A stretch of 64,000 nucleotides of DNA from Hyphomicrobiales bacterium (GCA_019075905.1 JAGXAM010000003.1:124001-188000), one strand, 5' to 3'. Shown: positions 38,336 through 47,490, counted from the first letter of the stretch. Made by a program: numbers and translations. Notes: generated from the letters alone by a model not told the origin.

Positions 38336-38391
38336 GCGCGTCAGGTATCAATCGGCGCCGGCACGAGGGCGCAACACATGATAGCGCCGGT

Positions 38392-39180
38392 TTACCAGCT
38401 TGATCCTGAGGCATAGGGCACCGTCAGCCGTCGTACCAGCATGACGATCTGACTGAAGATCAGGCCGATGGCGCCGATCACGACCATGCCGGCAATTACC
38501 TGCGCCGTATCCAGTCCGCTTTGCGCATTGGTGATCAGATAACCGAGGCCAGCCATCGATCCAATATATTCGGCGGCGATCACGCTCACCCATGCATAGG
38601 CCAGAGCCACCTGCAGGCCGGTGAGGATGCGCGGCAGCGCGGCCGGAAATACCACGCCCAGCATCCGGCGCCAGCCGGTGACACCCAGCATGGCCGCAGC
38701 CTTGAGGATATAGGGATCGACGTCGCGGAGGGCGGCGGCGGTGTTGATGACGACCACGAAATAGCAGGCATAGGCGACCACGAAAATCTTGCCGGTGAGC
38801 GAGACGCCGAACCAGACGACCACCAGCGGCACCAGTGAAAACGGCAGGATGAACCGGAAGGTTTCGATGACCGGTTCGAGAAAGGCATCGACCCAGCGCC
38901 ACTGCGCCATGGCGCCGCCGCATACGAGCCCGGCCATGGTTCCGATCCCAAATCCCCAGAAGAGCTCGACGAGGCTGGTCGCAATATCCTGCCTGAGCGA
39001 ACCATCGGCGGCCATCATCATCAGTGCATGCCACACGGCGGGTGGCGTCGGCAGGATAACCGCGCGCACCTGGAACAACGCCGTGATGGTCCACCAAACC
39101 GCGAGCAGGATGATGAACCCGAGGATGGCACTGGCGCTGCCGCCGACAGAGGGCAGCAGCGACCTCAATCGATATTTCAT
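38392..39180 (-). CDS. ABC permease, SsuC/TauC-like (importer 1)
   Basis: A 262-residue inner-membrane permease with about six helices and the coupling-loop pattern AAAMLGVTGWRRMLGVVFPAALPRILTG. The family carries sulfonates, taurine, nitrate or thiamine precursors. It starts 1 nt after the stop of the other permease. The frame is open upstream, but the ATG at 39180 fits the family start. Confidence 0.88.
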   Translation of the reverse strand: MKYRLRSLLPSVGGSASAILGFIILLAVWWTITALFQVRAVILPTPPAVWHALMMMAADGSLRQDIATSLVELFWGFGIGTMAGLVCGGAMAQWRWVDAFLEPVIETFRFILPFSLVPLVVVWFGVSLTGKIFVVAYACYFVVVINTAAALRDVDPYILKAAAMLGVTGWRRMLGVVFPAALPRILTGLQVALAYAWVSVIAAEYIGSMAGLGYLITNAQSGLDTAQVIAGMVVIGAIGLIFSQIVMLVRRLTVPYASGSSW

Positions 39181-39181
39181 G

Positions 39182-39955
39182 TCATGTCCGCCGGTTGCTG
39201 ACGATCCAGGGAAACAGCCGCCGCTGGCCCTGCATGAAGGCGAAATTCGCCAGATAGCCGAGCGCCGCCAGCACCACCATGCCGACCATGATCTGCGCAA
39301 CATCAAAGGCCTGCCCGCCATAGCTTTCGAGAGCGCCGATCCCCACTTCCCCCGCCACCAGTTCGGCAATGACGACACCGCCCCACGAGGCGCCGAGACT
39401 GTAGCGCAGGCCAAGGAGAATGTCGGGCATGGCCGACATCAGCACGACTTCAAGCCGCTGCCACCAGTGCAGGTGCAGCGACTGGCTGGCCTTGACGACT
39501 TCGCGCTCTATCGCGCTGACGCCGTGCACGGTGTTGACGACTACCGTAAAGAGGCTGATCAGCACGATGATGCTGGCCTTGCTCCAATAGCCGATTCCGA
39601 ACCACAGGATCGCCAAAGGCACCCAGGCCAGCGGCGAGATGAAGCGCAGGAAGTCGATCACCGGCCGCAGCAGCAGCCGCGCCAGAGCAAAGCGGCCGAT
39701 GATCAAGCCAAGGGCAATGCCGAGCAGCGAGCCGATCAACCAGCCGCCGGCCGCCTCTTCGAGGCTTGCCAACGTGTCGCGGCCAAGTTCGCTGTGCGCC
39801 AGCTCGAAGCCGCGCATCGCCGCCCGCCATGGCGAAGGAAACAGGTCGAGCTTTGGCGTCTGCAGCAGCCATGACAGCACCACCCAGCCGCCGAGCATGA
39901 AACCGACGGAAGCAAGGCGGACGCCAAAAAGGCTGGCCCTGGCGGGGCCTGTCAC
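39182..39955 (-). CDS. ABC permease, SsuC/TauC-like (importer 1)
   Basis: A 257-residue permease with several helices (VGFMLGGWVVLSWLL, WLIGSLLGIALGLIIGRFAL, SIIVLISLFTVVVNTVHGV) and the coupling region ASQSLHLHWWQRLEVVLMSAMPDILLG. It overlaps the binding-protein gene by 4 nt. With the neighbouring permease it probably forms a heterodimeric channel. Confidence 0.88.
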   Translation of the reverse strand: MTGPARASLFGVRLASVGFMLGGWVVLSWLLQTPKLDLFPSPWRAAMRGFELAHSELGRDTLASLEEAAGGWLIGSLLGIALGLIIGRFALARLLLRPVIDFLRFISPLAWVPLAILWFGIGYWSKASIIVLISLFTVVVNTVHGVSAIEREVVKASQSLHLHWWQRLEVVLMSAMPDILLGLRYSLGASWGGVVIAELVAGEVGIGALESYGGQAFDVAQIMVGMVVLAALGYLANFAFMQGQRRLFPWIVSNRRT

Positions 39956-40953
39956 TTGCCGACAGCCCTGGCGGCAAATTCGGGGTGCACCAGATCCTTG
40001 ATGAAGCCGGCAACATCCGCAGTCTTGATCACGCCGAATTTTTTCAGAATCGTCGCCTGGGCGATCATCGCCTTTTCATCCGGCACCACGCTCGCCGGTA
40101 GCTGCACCAGCTTGTGCGTGTAGCAATATTCGACGTTGGCAAGGCTCGTCCTGGTGCCTTCGGCGAGCGCCTTGTAGGCATCCTGAGGGTGGTCGCGCAA
40201 GAGGTTTTCGGCGCGTTGCACATAGCCCATCAGCGCCACGACCACGTCCGGATGCGCCTTGGCAAAGGCTGGCCGCACGATAATGCCGCCGCCGGGCCAT
40301 GCCTGGCCATAGACCTGCGACGCGGTTGTTATCAGGCGACCGGTCCCGTTGGTCAGCATTTCCGCGCTGTATGGTGCGTAAGTGATCACCGCATCAAACG
40401 CGCCGCGCGCAAGCGCCGCCGGCTCGGTCGGCCCGGTGGTGTTGTAGCCCTGAATATCCTTCAGCGTCAGGCTGGCCTTCTGCATCGCCATCTGCAAGAC
40501 CGCCGTTGGCGCCGTATTGGGCGCGACGCCGCCAACCTTGCGGCCTTTGAGATCGGCGACGGATTTGACCGGGCTGTCCTTGGCGGCAATGAGCGCCACA
40601 TAATTCATCGCGCCATTGCCGACATACCACATGACGCCGGGACTATGGGAAGCTACCTGCTCGATGCCGGAAGTATCGGCTTCACCAAAATCGAGCGAGC
40701 CCGCCGCCATGGCTGCAGCCTCGGGCGGAATGCCTGCCAGAAACTCGTGCCACTGGACCTTGTAGCCATCGTGCTCCAGCCAATGCTCGGCGCGGATCAG
40801 CGCCAGCGGCCGCAGCGCCGGAAACAGGCCGATGCTCAGGTCGCGCGTGCCGGGTGCCCCGGGGGTTGGCGTGGATGGTGACGCCGCCAGCGCCGGAAGC
40901 GCCACGCCCAGCGAAAGCGTGGCAAGGGCTGCGAAAGCATAATGCTGTTTCAT
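39952..40953 (-). CDS. NMT1/SsuA-like periplasmic binding protein (importer 1)
   Basis: A 333-residue exported receptor with a signal peptide (HYAFAALATLSLGVALPALAA) and the NMT1/SsuA fold (FPALRPLALIRAEHWLEHDG, AGSLDFGEADTSGIEQVA, DLKGRKVGGVAPNTAPTAV). Members bind sulfonates, nitrate, aromatic acids or pyrimidine precursors. Its position in the hexarate cluster suggests an organic-acid ligand, but that is inference. Confidence 0.85.
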   Translation of the reverse strand: MKQHYAFAALATLSLGVALPALAASPSTPTPGAPGTRDLSIGLFPALRPLALIRAEHWLEHDGYKVQWHEFLAGIPPEAAAMAAGSLDFGEADTSGIEQVASHSPGVMWYVGNGAMNYVALIAAKDSPVKSVADLKGRKVGGVAPNTAPTAVLQMAMQKASLTLKDIQGYNTTGPTEPAALARGAFDAVITYAPYSAEMLTNGTGRLITTASQVYGQAWPGGGIIVRPAFAKAHPDVVVALMGYVQRAENLLRDHPQDAYKALAEGTRTSLANVEYCYTHKLVQLPASVVPDEKAMIAQATILKKFGVIKTADVAGFIKDLVHPEFAARAVGK

Positions 40954-40996
40954 GTGAGACGTCTCCTCTTTTTGTTATGGGTGACAGCCCGGCGCG

Positions 40997-42190
40997 TCAG
41001 ATGATTTCTGCCTCGCGCAGGGCATTGATTTCGGCGATGCTCATGCCGAGCAGGCCGCCCAGCACCGCCTCGTTTCCGGCGCCAAGTTCCTGGCCGAGCC
41101 AGCGCACCTGGCCTGGTGTCTCGCTCATGCGCGGCAGCGGCGCCGCCATCAGCACTGGCCCGAAATCCTTGTCCTTGGTGCTCATCACCGTGCCGCGCTC
41201 ACGGAAATGCGGATCCGCCGCGATATCGGCAATGCTCATGATCGGCGAGGCTGGAATGTCAGCGGCGACGAGCTTCGCCATGAGGTCGGCCAGCGTCAGG
41301 CCGCGCGCCCATTGGGCGATGATGGCATAGAGCTTGTCCTGGTTCTTGACGCGCGTGGCAAAGCCCGCGAAGTCGGGTTCCGCGCAAATATCCGGCCGCC
41401 CCATCAATGCGCCGAGCCGACGCAGCAACGATTCCGTGCCGGCGTGAATGGCGATGCGCTTGTCATCGGCAGTATCATAATCGGCGGCGGGTACGACCAT
41501 GGGATTGGTATTGCCGGTGCGCTCCCTGACCGCGCCCCTGGCTGAATAGGCGAGCATCGCATCTTCCGACGCCCGGAACCCCGGCTCGTAAAGGGCAAGA
41601 TCAATGACCTGTCCGGCGCCGCCGCGCAGATCGCGGTTATAAAGCGCCGTCACCACGCCAAAGGCACCGACATAGGCAGCCATATAATCAATCACCGCAT
41701 AGCCGGAGCGCACTGGCGGCCGGCCCGGCTCGCCGCTGACATAGGTCAGCCCGGAAAAGGCGCTGGCGATGCGGTCGAAAGCACCGCGATCGGCATAAGG
41801 CCCGGTCAGGCCATAGCCCGTGACATAAAGCGCGATCAGCCGCGGATAGCGCGCACGGATCGTGTCGGGATCAAAGCCCCAACGACGCAGCGTCGGCGGC
41901 CGGAAGTTGGTCACCAGCACATCGAACTGCGGCAGCAGGGCATTGACGATCTCGCGCGCCTCGGGCTTGCGCAGGTCAAGCGTGATCGAAGTCTTGTTGC
42001 GGCCATCCTGGATCCAGTGCAGCGATCGGCCGCCCGGTTCGGGCGCGCCACGGCGCATGAAGTCGCCATGGACGCGATCCTCTATTTTGACGACCTCGGC
42101 GCCAAAATCACCGAGCGTGGTCGCGGTCACCGGCGCCGCGATGATCGAAGACATGTCGAGGACGCGTACACCCGCGAGCGGTAGGCTCAT
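40997..42190 (-). CDS. Class III CoA-transferase (CaiB/BaiF family)
   Basis: A 397-residue CoA-transferase. The N terminus reads PLAGVRVLDMSSIIAAPVTATTLGDFGAEVVKIE, the CoA-binding part has DLRKPEAREIVNALL and FDVLVTNFRPPTLRRWGFD, and the catalytic Asp is in GQVIDLALYE. The family moves CoA between carboxylic acids (formyl-CoA, carnitine, benzylsuccinate and others). It sits inside the ABC operon, overlapping the ATPase gene by 4 nt, so its substrate may be the imported acid. Confidence 0.88.
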   Translation of the reverse strand: MSLPLAGVRVLDMSSIIAAPVTATTLGDFGAEVVKIEDRVHGDFMRRGAPEPGGRSLHWIQDGRNKTSITLDLRKPEAREIVNALLPQFDVLVTNFRPPTLRRWGFDPDTIRARYPRLIALYVTGYGLTGPYADRGAFDRIASAFSGLTYVSGEPGRPPVRSGYAVIDYMAAYVGAFGVVTALYNRDLRGGAGQVIDLALYEPGFRASEDAMLAYSARGAVRERTGNTNPMVVPAADYDTADDKRIAIHAGTESLLRRLGALMGRPDICAEPDFAGFATRVKNQDKLYAIIAQWARGLTLADLMAKLVAADIPASPIMSIADIAADPHFRERGTVMSTKDKDFGPVLMAAPLPRMSETPGQVRWLGQELGAGNEAVLGGLLGMSIAEINALREAEII

Positions 42191-42993
42191 GACAAAACTC
42201 CCTTTGATGAATCCGGGGACGGCGCATGCGCCAGTAGGTCGAACACTTCGGCCGTGAGCTGCGCGAAAGCGTCGCTCGAACGGTCACGCTGGGCGGCATC
42301 AGGCTGAATGTGGCGGCGGACGCTTCCGGGACGCCCGCTCATGACGAAAACGCTGTCGCCGAGATAGACCGCCTCGCCGACATCATGGGTGACGAACAGC
42401 ACCGTCATGCGCGCATCGGCGGTGATGCGGCGCAGTTCCTGCTGCAGCACGGCGCGTGTCTGCGCGTCGACTGCGGCGAAAGGCTCGTCCATCAGCAACA
42501 CGTCAGGCTGCAGCGCCAGCGCCCGGGCAATGCCGACCCGCTGTGCCATGCCGCCCGATAATTCATGCGGATAGGCCCCGGAAAATCCCCCCAGTCCGAC
42601 GAGGTCGATATAATGACTGGCCCGCGCCAGCGCTTCGGCGCGCCCCAGCTTGCGCGCCCGCAGACCGAAGGTGATATTGCCGAGCACGGTCTTCCAGGCA
42701 AACAGCGCCGGGCGCTGGAAGACCACGGCAAGACGGGCAGGCGTGCCCGAGGGGCCAGGATCAATTTCGATACGGCCCGATTGCAGCGGCACGAGGCCCG
42801 CCACCAGATCGAGCAGCGTGCTCTTGCCGCAGCCCGAAGGCCCGACAAGACAGCCAAACCCGCCGCCGGGGATGGTGAGCGAGCAAGCGGCCAGCGCCTG
42901 CACCATGCCGTGGCGCGTCGGATACTTCAGCTCAATGTCGCGAACCCTGATCTCGGGTCCCGGCTCCTGCGCCCTGGTTGACGACATGTCCAT
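42187..42993 (-). CDS. ABC ATPase, SsuB/TauB-like (importer 1)
   Basis: A 268-residue ATPase with Walker A GPSGCGKST, signature LSGGMAQRVGIARAL, Walker B VLLMDEPFAAVD and the switch His in VTHD. It belongs to the nitrate/sulfonate/taurine subgroup. The ATG at 42993 has GGAGG upstream. It is the first gene of importer 1 and lies 34 nt after the GntR gene. Confidence 0.9.
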   Translation of the reverse strand: MDMSSTRAQEPGPEIRVRDIELKYPTRHGMVQALAACSLTIPGGGFGCLVGPSGCGKSTLLDLVAGLVPLQSGRIEIDPGPSGTPARLAVVFQRPALFAWKTVLGNITFGLRARKLGRAEALARASHYIDLVGLGGFSGAYPHELSGGMAQRVGIARALALQPDVLLMDEPFAAVDAQTRAVLQQELRRITADARMTVLFVTHDVGEAVYLGDSVFVMSGRPGSVRRHIQPDAAQRDRSSDAFAQLTAEVFDLLAHAPSPDSSKGVLS

Positions 42994-43027
42994 AAGCCTG
43001 ACTTCCTCCCGGATCTGCACGAAGCTG

Positions 43028-43723
43028 TTATTGCGGCTCGTCCCCGGGCCTGGCTGCTATGGCAGCGAGTGCCGCAGCGTGGTTTGATTCATGCAGGCGC
43101 CATGCAAGGTCCGAGGCGCGTTCAGCCTCGCCGGCCATGATGGCTGCAAGCATATCCTTGGCAAAGCCGACCAGAAGCTTGCGATGGGCTATCGTGCTGT
43201 GCGCCATCATCGCGTAATAGCGATAGGACTGGCTGGTCAGCTTGCGGAAGGCCTTCTGCAGGCGGCCATTGCCGCAATGGGCCAGCAGAAACGCGCTGGC
43301 AGCCTGCGTGGATTCGACAAATTGCGCCGGCGTCACCGACGGATCGTCCGCAAGAACCTCGATCCGCCGCACAAATGGCAGATAGGCTTGAAGCTCGCCG
43401 GGCAAGGCGCGACGCACAAACAGCCGCACCACCGCCGCATAGAGCGCCGAGCGCAATTCAAACATTTCGCTGATTTCGGCCGGCGAGAGGTGGACAACCA
43501 CCGTGCCGCGTCGCGGCCGCTGCACCACCAGCTCATCGCGCGTCAGCATGCGCAGGGCTTCGCGCACCGGCGCGCGCGACACGCCGTAACGTGCAGCTAT
43601 TTCTGCCTCGCCCATGCGCTGGCCGGGCTTGTACTCGCCAAGCTCGATCGCCCTTGCAAGTTCGCGAGCGAGGAAATGCGCCAGCGGCTCGGGAACGCGT
43701 GATTTGCGTTCAGTATCGTCCAT
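43028..43723 (-). CDS. GntR-family regulator with FCD domain
   Basis: A 231-residue regulator. The N-terminal winged helix has LARELARAIELGEYKPGQRM and AARYGVSRAPVREALRML. The C-terminal FCD-type ligand domain has ALYAAVVRLFVRRAL and a late helix with HESNHAAALAAI. FCD regulators often sense organic acids such as gluconate, lactate or hexuronates. It sits between the two importers, and a palindrome just upstream suggests autoregulation. GGAG is 9 nt before the ATG at 43723. Confidence 0.9.
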   Translation of the reverse strand: MDDTERKSRVPEPLAHFLARELARAIELGEYKPGQRMGEAEIAARYGVSRAPVREALRMLTRDELVVQRPRRGTVVVHLSPAEISEMFELRSALYAAVVRLFVRRALPGELQAYLPFVRRIEVLADDPSVTPAQFVESTQAASAFLLAHCGNGRLQKAFRKLTSQSYRYYAMMAHSTIAHRKLLVGFAKDMLAAIMAGEAERASDLAWRLHESNHAAALAAIAARPGDEPQ

Positions 43724-43752
43724 CGATCGTGGCTCCGGGATTGAGATATCAA

Positions 43753-43762
43753 TTGTTGACAA
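43753..43762. promoter_or_regulatory. TTGT-NN-ACAA palindrome upstream of gntR
   Basis: The sequence TTGTTGACAA lies 30 nt upstream of the GntR start. Its form, TTGT and ACAA arms with a 2-nt centre, resembles FCD-type GntR operators, and the same form recurs at 47544-47553. Confidence 0.45.
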
Positions 43763-43820
43763 CAGCTTGGGTCCCTCAAGTTGGTTCGTGGCCCGGTTTC
43801 GGCCGGTTGAAATGCCGGAC

Positions 43821-44651
43821 TCATCCGGGCACATTGGTGCTTCCCTTGCTCCATCGCAGCAAATGACGCTCGGCCAGATCCATGAGCGCGGTCAGAGTCA
43901 TGACCACGAAGGCGATGACCAGCATCAGCGCCATGACGCTGGCGACATCGAAGCGCCCGCTGAAAGCTTCGACAAGGACGCCGAGACCGCTTTGCGCCGC
44001 GATCATTTCGCCGATGACGGCCCCGGCGCTGCAATAAATCAGCGTCAGCCTGAGGCCAGCGAAAATGCCCGGCAGCGCCCAGGGCAGGCGTATGTCGCGA
44101 AACAGGCGCAGCTCCGAAGCGCCAAACAGCCGCGACATCAGCAGCAGGTCACGGTCGACGTTTTTCAGGCCGCCCAGCGTGCTGAGCAGCATGATGAAAT
44201 AGCCTATCGAGGTGGCGAGCACGACCTTTGAGGCGATGCCAATCCCGAACCACAGGATGAACAGCGGCCCGAGCGCAATGCGCGGCATGCTGTTGAAGGC
44301 GGTCAGGAACGGCGAAAGGATCCGGTTCAGCCAGTCGCTGCGGTCGAGAATGAGGGCAGATGCGATGCCGAGCGTCACCGACAACAGGAACGACAGCACA
44401 ATTTCGATCAGTGTGGTAATCAGGTTGGCATAAAGATCGCCCGTTCCGGCAAGCGCAAGCAAGGCCCTGGCGACGCCCTCCGGCGAGGAGACGAAGGCGG
44501 GGTCGGCATAGCCAAAGGCGACAGCCAGCTGCCAAAGCGCCAGAAAGGCGACCAGAAACAGCGCCCGTGCCAGAAGAATGGCCAGCGAGTGGCCGGAAGC
44601 AGTGCGGCTTGCCGCATCAAGGCCGGTTTCGGAGGTGATGGCATCGCTCAT
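43821..44651 (-). CDS. ABC permease, SsuC/TauC-like (importer 2)
   Basis: A 276-residue permease with about six helices (ALFLVAFLALWQLAVAF, ITTLIEIVLSFLLSVTLGIAS) and the coupling loop MSRLFGASELRLFRDIRLPWALPGIF. Its start overlaps the ATPase stop by 4 nt. Only one permease gene belongs to this importer, so it probably works as a homodimer. Confidence 0.88.
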   Translation of the reverse strand: MSDAITSETGLDAASRTASGHSLAILLARALFLVAFLALWQLAVAFGYADPAFVSSPEGVARALLALAGTGDLYANLITTLIEIVLSFLLSVTLGIASALILDRSDWLNRILSPFLTAFNSMPRIALGPLFILWFGIGIASKVVLATSIGYFIMLLSTLGGLKNVDRDLLLMSRLFGASELRLFRDIRLPWALPGIFAGLRLTLIYCSAGAVIGEMIAAQSGLGVLVEAFSGRFDVASVMALMLVIAFVVMTLTALMDLAERHLLRWSKGSTNVPG

Positions 44652-45460
44652 TTCATGCTCTCGCGCAACGAGGTCCAGGTGCGGCGATAAAGGTCGTGGT
44701 AGCGCGGGTCGGCCTGCAGCGCCTCCGCCGAGCGCGGCCTTGCAAGATCGATCTCGATTTCGTCCGTGATGCCGGTGCCAAGGCGCGACAACACCACCAC
44801 GCGGTCCGCCAGGGTAATCGCCTCGCCAATGTCATGGGTGACGAAAACCACGGTAGCGCCACTGCTTTCCCACAGGTCAAGCAGCTGGTTGTGCAAGATC
44901 AGCTTGGTTTGCGAATCGAGGGCGCTAAAAGGCTCGTCCATCAGATAGACGCTGCGTGCCACTGCGAAAGCCCGCGCCAGAGAGGTTCGCTGACGCATGC
45001 CCTGCGAGAGCCGTGAGGGGTAAAAATCCCGGTAGTCCTGCAGCCCGACCCGGTCGAGATAAGCGAGCGCACGCTGCCGGCGTTCCTCACGGGCCAAGCC
45101 CGAGACTTCCAGCCCATATTCGACATTGCCAAGCACGCTGCGCCAGGGCAGCAGCGCGTCGCGTGCCAGAATGTAGCAAATATCCCGCCGCCCTGCCCTC
45201 GGCGGCGTCTTGCACACGTTCACGCTGCCAGCGGCAATGGGCACCAGCCCGGCCATGACATTGAGCAGCGTGGTCTTTCCGCAACCGCTGGCGCCGATCA
45301 GCGCCACGAATTCACAAGCGCGGATCGTCAGGTTGACGCCGGAAAGCGCCCTGAGGCGCGGACCGAAATTGACGGCGACATCCCGCACGGCAATTTCCAC
45401 CGGCGCGGAACCTTTCGCCTTGTCCGCCACAAGAGGGGCCGAAACCATCAGCATGCTCAT
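44648..45460 (-). CDS. ABC ATPase, SsuB/TauB-like (importer 2)
   Basis: A 270-residue ATPase with Walker A GASGCGKTT, Walker B VYLMDEPFSALD and VTHDIGEA. The signature region reads LSQGMRQRTSLARAF, so the second glycine of LSGG is replaced by Gln. It overlaps the binding-protein gene by 4 nt (start at 45460) and the permease gene by 4 nt. Confidence 0.9.
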   Translation of the reverse strand: MSMLMVSAPLVADKAKGSAPVEIAVRDVAVNFGPRLRALSGVNLTIRACEFVALIGASGCGKTTLLNVMAGLVPIAAGSVNVCKTPPRAGRRDICYILARDALLPWRSVLGNVEYGLEVSGLAREERRQRALAYLDRVGLQDYRDFYPSRLSQGMRQRTSLARAFAVARSVYLMDEPFSALDSQTKLILHNQLLDLWESSGATVVFVTHDIGEAITLADRVVVLSRLGTGITDEIEIDLARPRSAEALQADPRYHDLYRRTWTSLRESMK

Positions 45461-46512
45461 GGGCTGCAGGAATAGGTTTCGGGCGCAACGGCATCGATCA
45501 CGCCGGCACGGGTCTCGGGCCTCGTGACCTGCCCCTGCTCGATCACCAGTCTCGACCAGGTGTCGATCGTGCGCGCATCGATTGCCGGGCCGAAGGTCGG
45601 CACCAGCCGCTTGACCATGGCCTTGTATTCCGTGGCGGAAAGCTCGGGCACCTTGGCGTATTTGCGCATGATCGCGACCAGCGCGTCGAGATGGGACGGA
45701 TTGCTGTACCAGCAATAGGCCTGTTCCATGGATTTCACGAAGCCGGCGACCACCTTCGGCCTGTCCTTGATCGTCGAAGTTGACGCCCACCAGCCATTAT
45801 AGCCAAGCCCCTGAAAGAATTTGGGTCCCTGATTGGCGGCAAGATTGAGCACGACCTTGCCCTCGCCCTTGTCCTCGACAATGGTCGGCAGCGGCTCGAT
45901 GCTGAGATAAGTGTCGATGGTGCCATGTTCCAGCGCCGGGCGGCCGGTGGCTGGCAGGCCGACGGCCACAAATGTGGCGTCATTTGCCTTGTATCCGGCC
46001 TCCGTCAGCAGCTTCTGCTCAAGATACTGAACCGAGACGCCCAGTGCCACCACACCCCATTTCTTGCCGACGATGTCTTTCAAAACCTCCGGATAGCCTT
46101 GACTGAGATGCGGCAGCGCCAGACCCTTGCGAGCGATCAAGGCAAAGGGAACGCGCACGGTCGATCCGGCGACGCCACGGATCGGCAGGCCCTTTTCAAC
46201 GGCAACGATGAGATTGTCCCAGGAATTATTGACAAAGGTCACACTCCCGCTGGCGACCGCGGCGGTCATGGCAGGGCCGGTGTTGACGGGCACGAGATTG
46301 ACGTTCAAACCGTTTTTTTCAAAAAACTTTTTGTCCTTGGCAACGAAAGCGGGCAGCGAAATCAGCGCCCCCGGATAATAGGCGACGCTTGCATCAATGC
46401 CCTGCGCTGCCCGGGCCGATTGCGGCGCCAGAACCGCAAAAATGGCTGAAACTGCGGCGGTTGCGGCGACGCCGGGAATGCGCGCCTTGTTTAAGCTTGT
46501 GTGCATCATCAT
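45457..46512 (-). CDS. NMT1/SsuA-like periplasmic binding protein (importer 2)
   Basis: A 351-residue exported receptor. A signal peptide (IPGVAATAAVSAIFAVLAPQSARAA) is followed by VAYYPGALISLPAFVAKDKKFF and SGSVTFVNNSWDNLIVAVEKG. The ligand is unknown. GGGAGGA precedes the ATG at 46512. It lies 96 nt downstream of the distal lactonase gene. Confidence 0.86.
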   Translation of the reverse strand: MMMHTSLNKARIPGVAATAAVSAIFAVLAPQSARAAQGIDASVAYYPGALISLPAFVAKDKKFFEKNGLNVNLVPVNTGPAMTAAVASGSVTFVNNSWDNLIVAVEKGLPIRGVAGSTVRVPFALIARKGLALPHLSQGYPEVLKDIVGKKWGVVALGVSVQYLEQKLLTEAGYKANDATFVAVGLPATGRPALEHGTIDTYLSIEPLPTIVEDKGEGKVVLNLAANQGPKFFQGLGYNGWWASTSTIKDRPKVVAGFVKSMEQAYCWYSNPSHLDALVAIMRKYAKVPELSATEYKAMVKRLVPTFGPAIDARTIDTWSRLVIEQGQVTRPETRAGVIDAVAPETYSCSP

Positions 46513-46608
46513 CTCAGGTCCTCCCGTTTGATGGCGCTTTTGCCGCGCCTTTGCCCGCAAATCTCGTGGCGGCAGCGTTAGCACCGCAGCCTGATGGCCT
46601 TCGGCCTC

Positions 46609-47490
46609 TCACATCTGGAATTTCGCATCGGCCAGCCCGCGCACGCCAAGCCCTTCAATCGCGAACAGATGTCCGGCTTGCGGCTGGGCGGCATCGGAAA
46701 ATCGCGAGGCCGAAGTGACATAGAGAATATCGAGATCAGCGCCCCCGAAGTTGCACATGGTCGGGTTTGCCACCGGCAGCGCAATGCTGTTCATCAGCTT
46801 GCCATCCGGATCGAATTGCGCGACCGCGCCGCCCCGGAAAAGCGCCGTCCAGTAACAGCCGTCGGCATCGACCGTCGCCCCGTCCGGCAGGCCGGGCGCA
46901 GGCGTTTGCGCAAACAGGCGTCGATCGGCGATCTCGCCTTGTTCGAGGTCGAAATCATATTTCCAGATCTCGGCCCGGAACGAATCTGCCAAATACATGC
47001 TCCGCTTGTCGGGGCTCCAGGCTATGCCGTTGCCGGCAATGATGCCATCTTCCATCAGGCGCGGATTTTGGTTGCGCGCGAAGCGCCATAGCGCGCCTGA
47101 CGGGGTGCGGTGATCGGTGTTGATCGAGACGCACCAGAAGCGTCCGGCGCCATCGCATTTGCCATCATTCAGCCTGTTGCTGGCTGGCCGGTCCGCCTCC
47201 ACCGGCGCCAGCAACCGCGCATCGCCCGTCGCCATATCCAGCCTATAGAAGCCGCCCCTGACCCCGCCGATCAGCGCCTCTGTGTCGCTAGAAGCAATGG
47301 AACCTATCGGGCGCCCGCCGAGCGCTGCGGCAAAATCCGTGCGCTGGATAGCGCCGGTGGCCGGATCATAGGCAAAGACGAGGCCGGCCCAGGCATCGAT
47401 CCAGAGAAGCCTGCCCCGCCCGGCATCCCAGTGCAGCGACTCGCCAAGATCATTCGCAAATGATGTCAGGCAGACAATTTGAGGACGCAT
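46609..47490 (-). CDS. SMP-30/gluconolactonase-type lactonase, distal copy
   Basis: A 293-residue beta-propeller hydrolase. Family metal residues are visible: Glu in LGESLHWDAGRGRLLW, Asn in NRLNDGKCDGAGRFW, Asn in GNGIAWSPDKRSMYLADS and Asp in LPDGATVDADGCYW. It is the first gene of the co-directional cluster that runs down to 32011. It and the lactonase at 31063 are different sequences that bracket the hexarate genes. GGGAGGAG precedes the ATG. Confidence 0.86.
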   Translation of the reverse strand: MRPQIVCLTSFANDLGESLHWDAGRGRLLWIDAWAGLVFAYDPATGAIQRTDFAAALGGRPIGSIASSDTEALIGGVRGGFYRLDMATGDARLLAPVEADRPASNRLNDGKCDGAGRFWCVSINTDHRTPSGALWRFARNQNPRLMEDGIIAGNGIAWSPDKRSMYLADSFRAEIWKYDFDLEQGEIADRRLFAQTPAPGLPDGATVDADGCYWTALFRGGAVAQFDPDGKLMNSIALPVANPTMCNFGGADLDILYVTSASRFSDAAQPQAGHLFAIEGLGVRGLADAKFQM

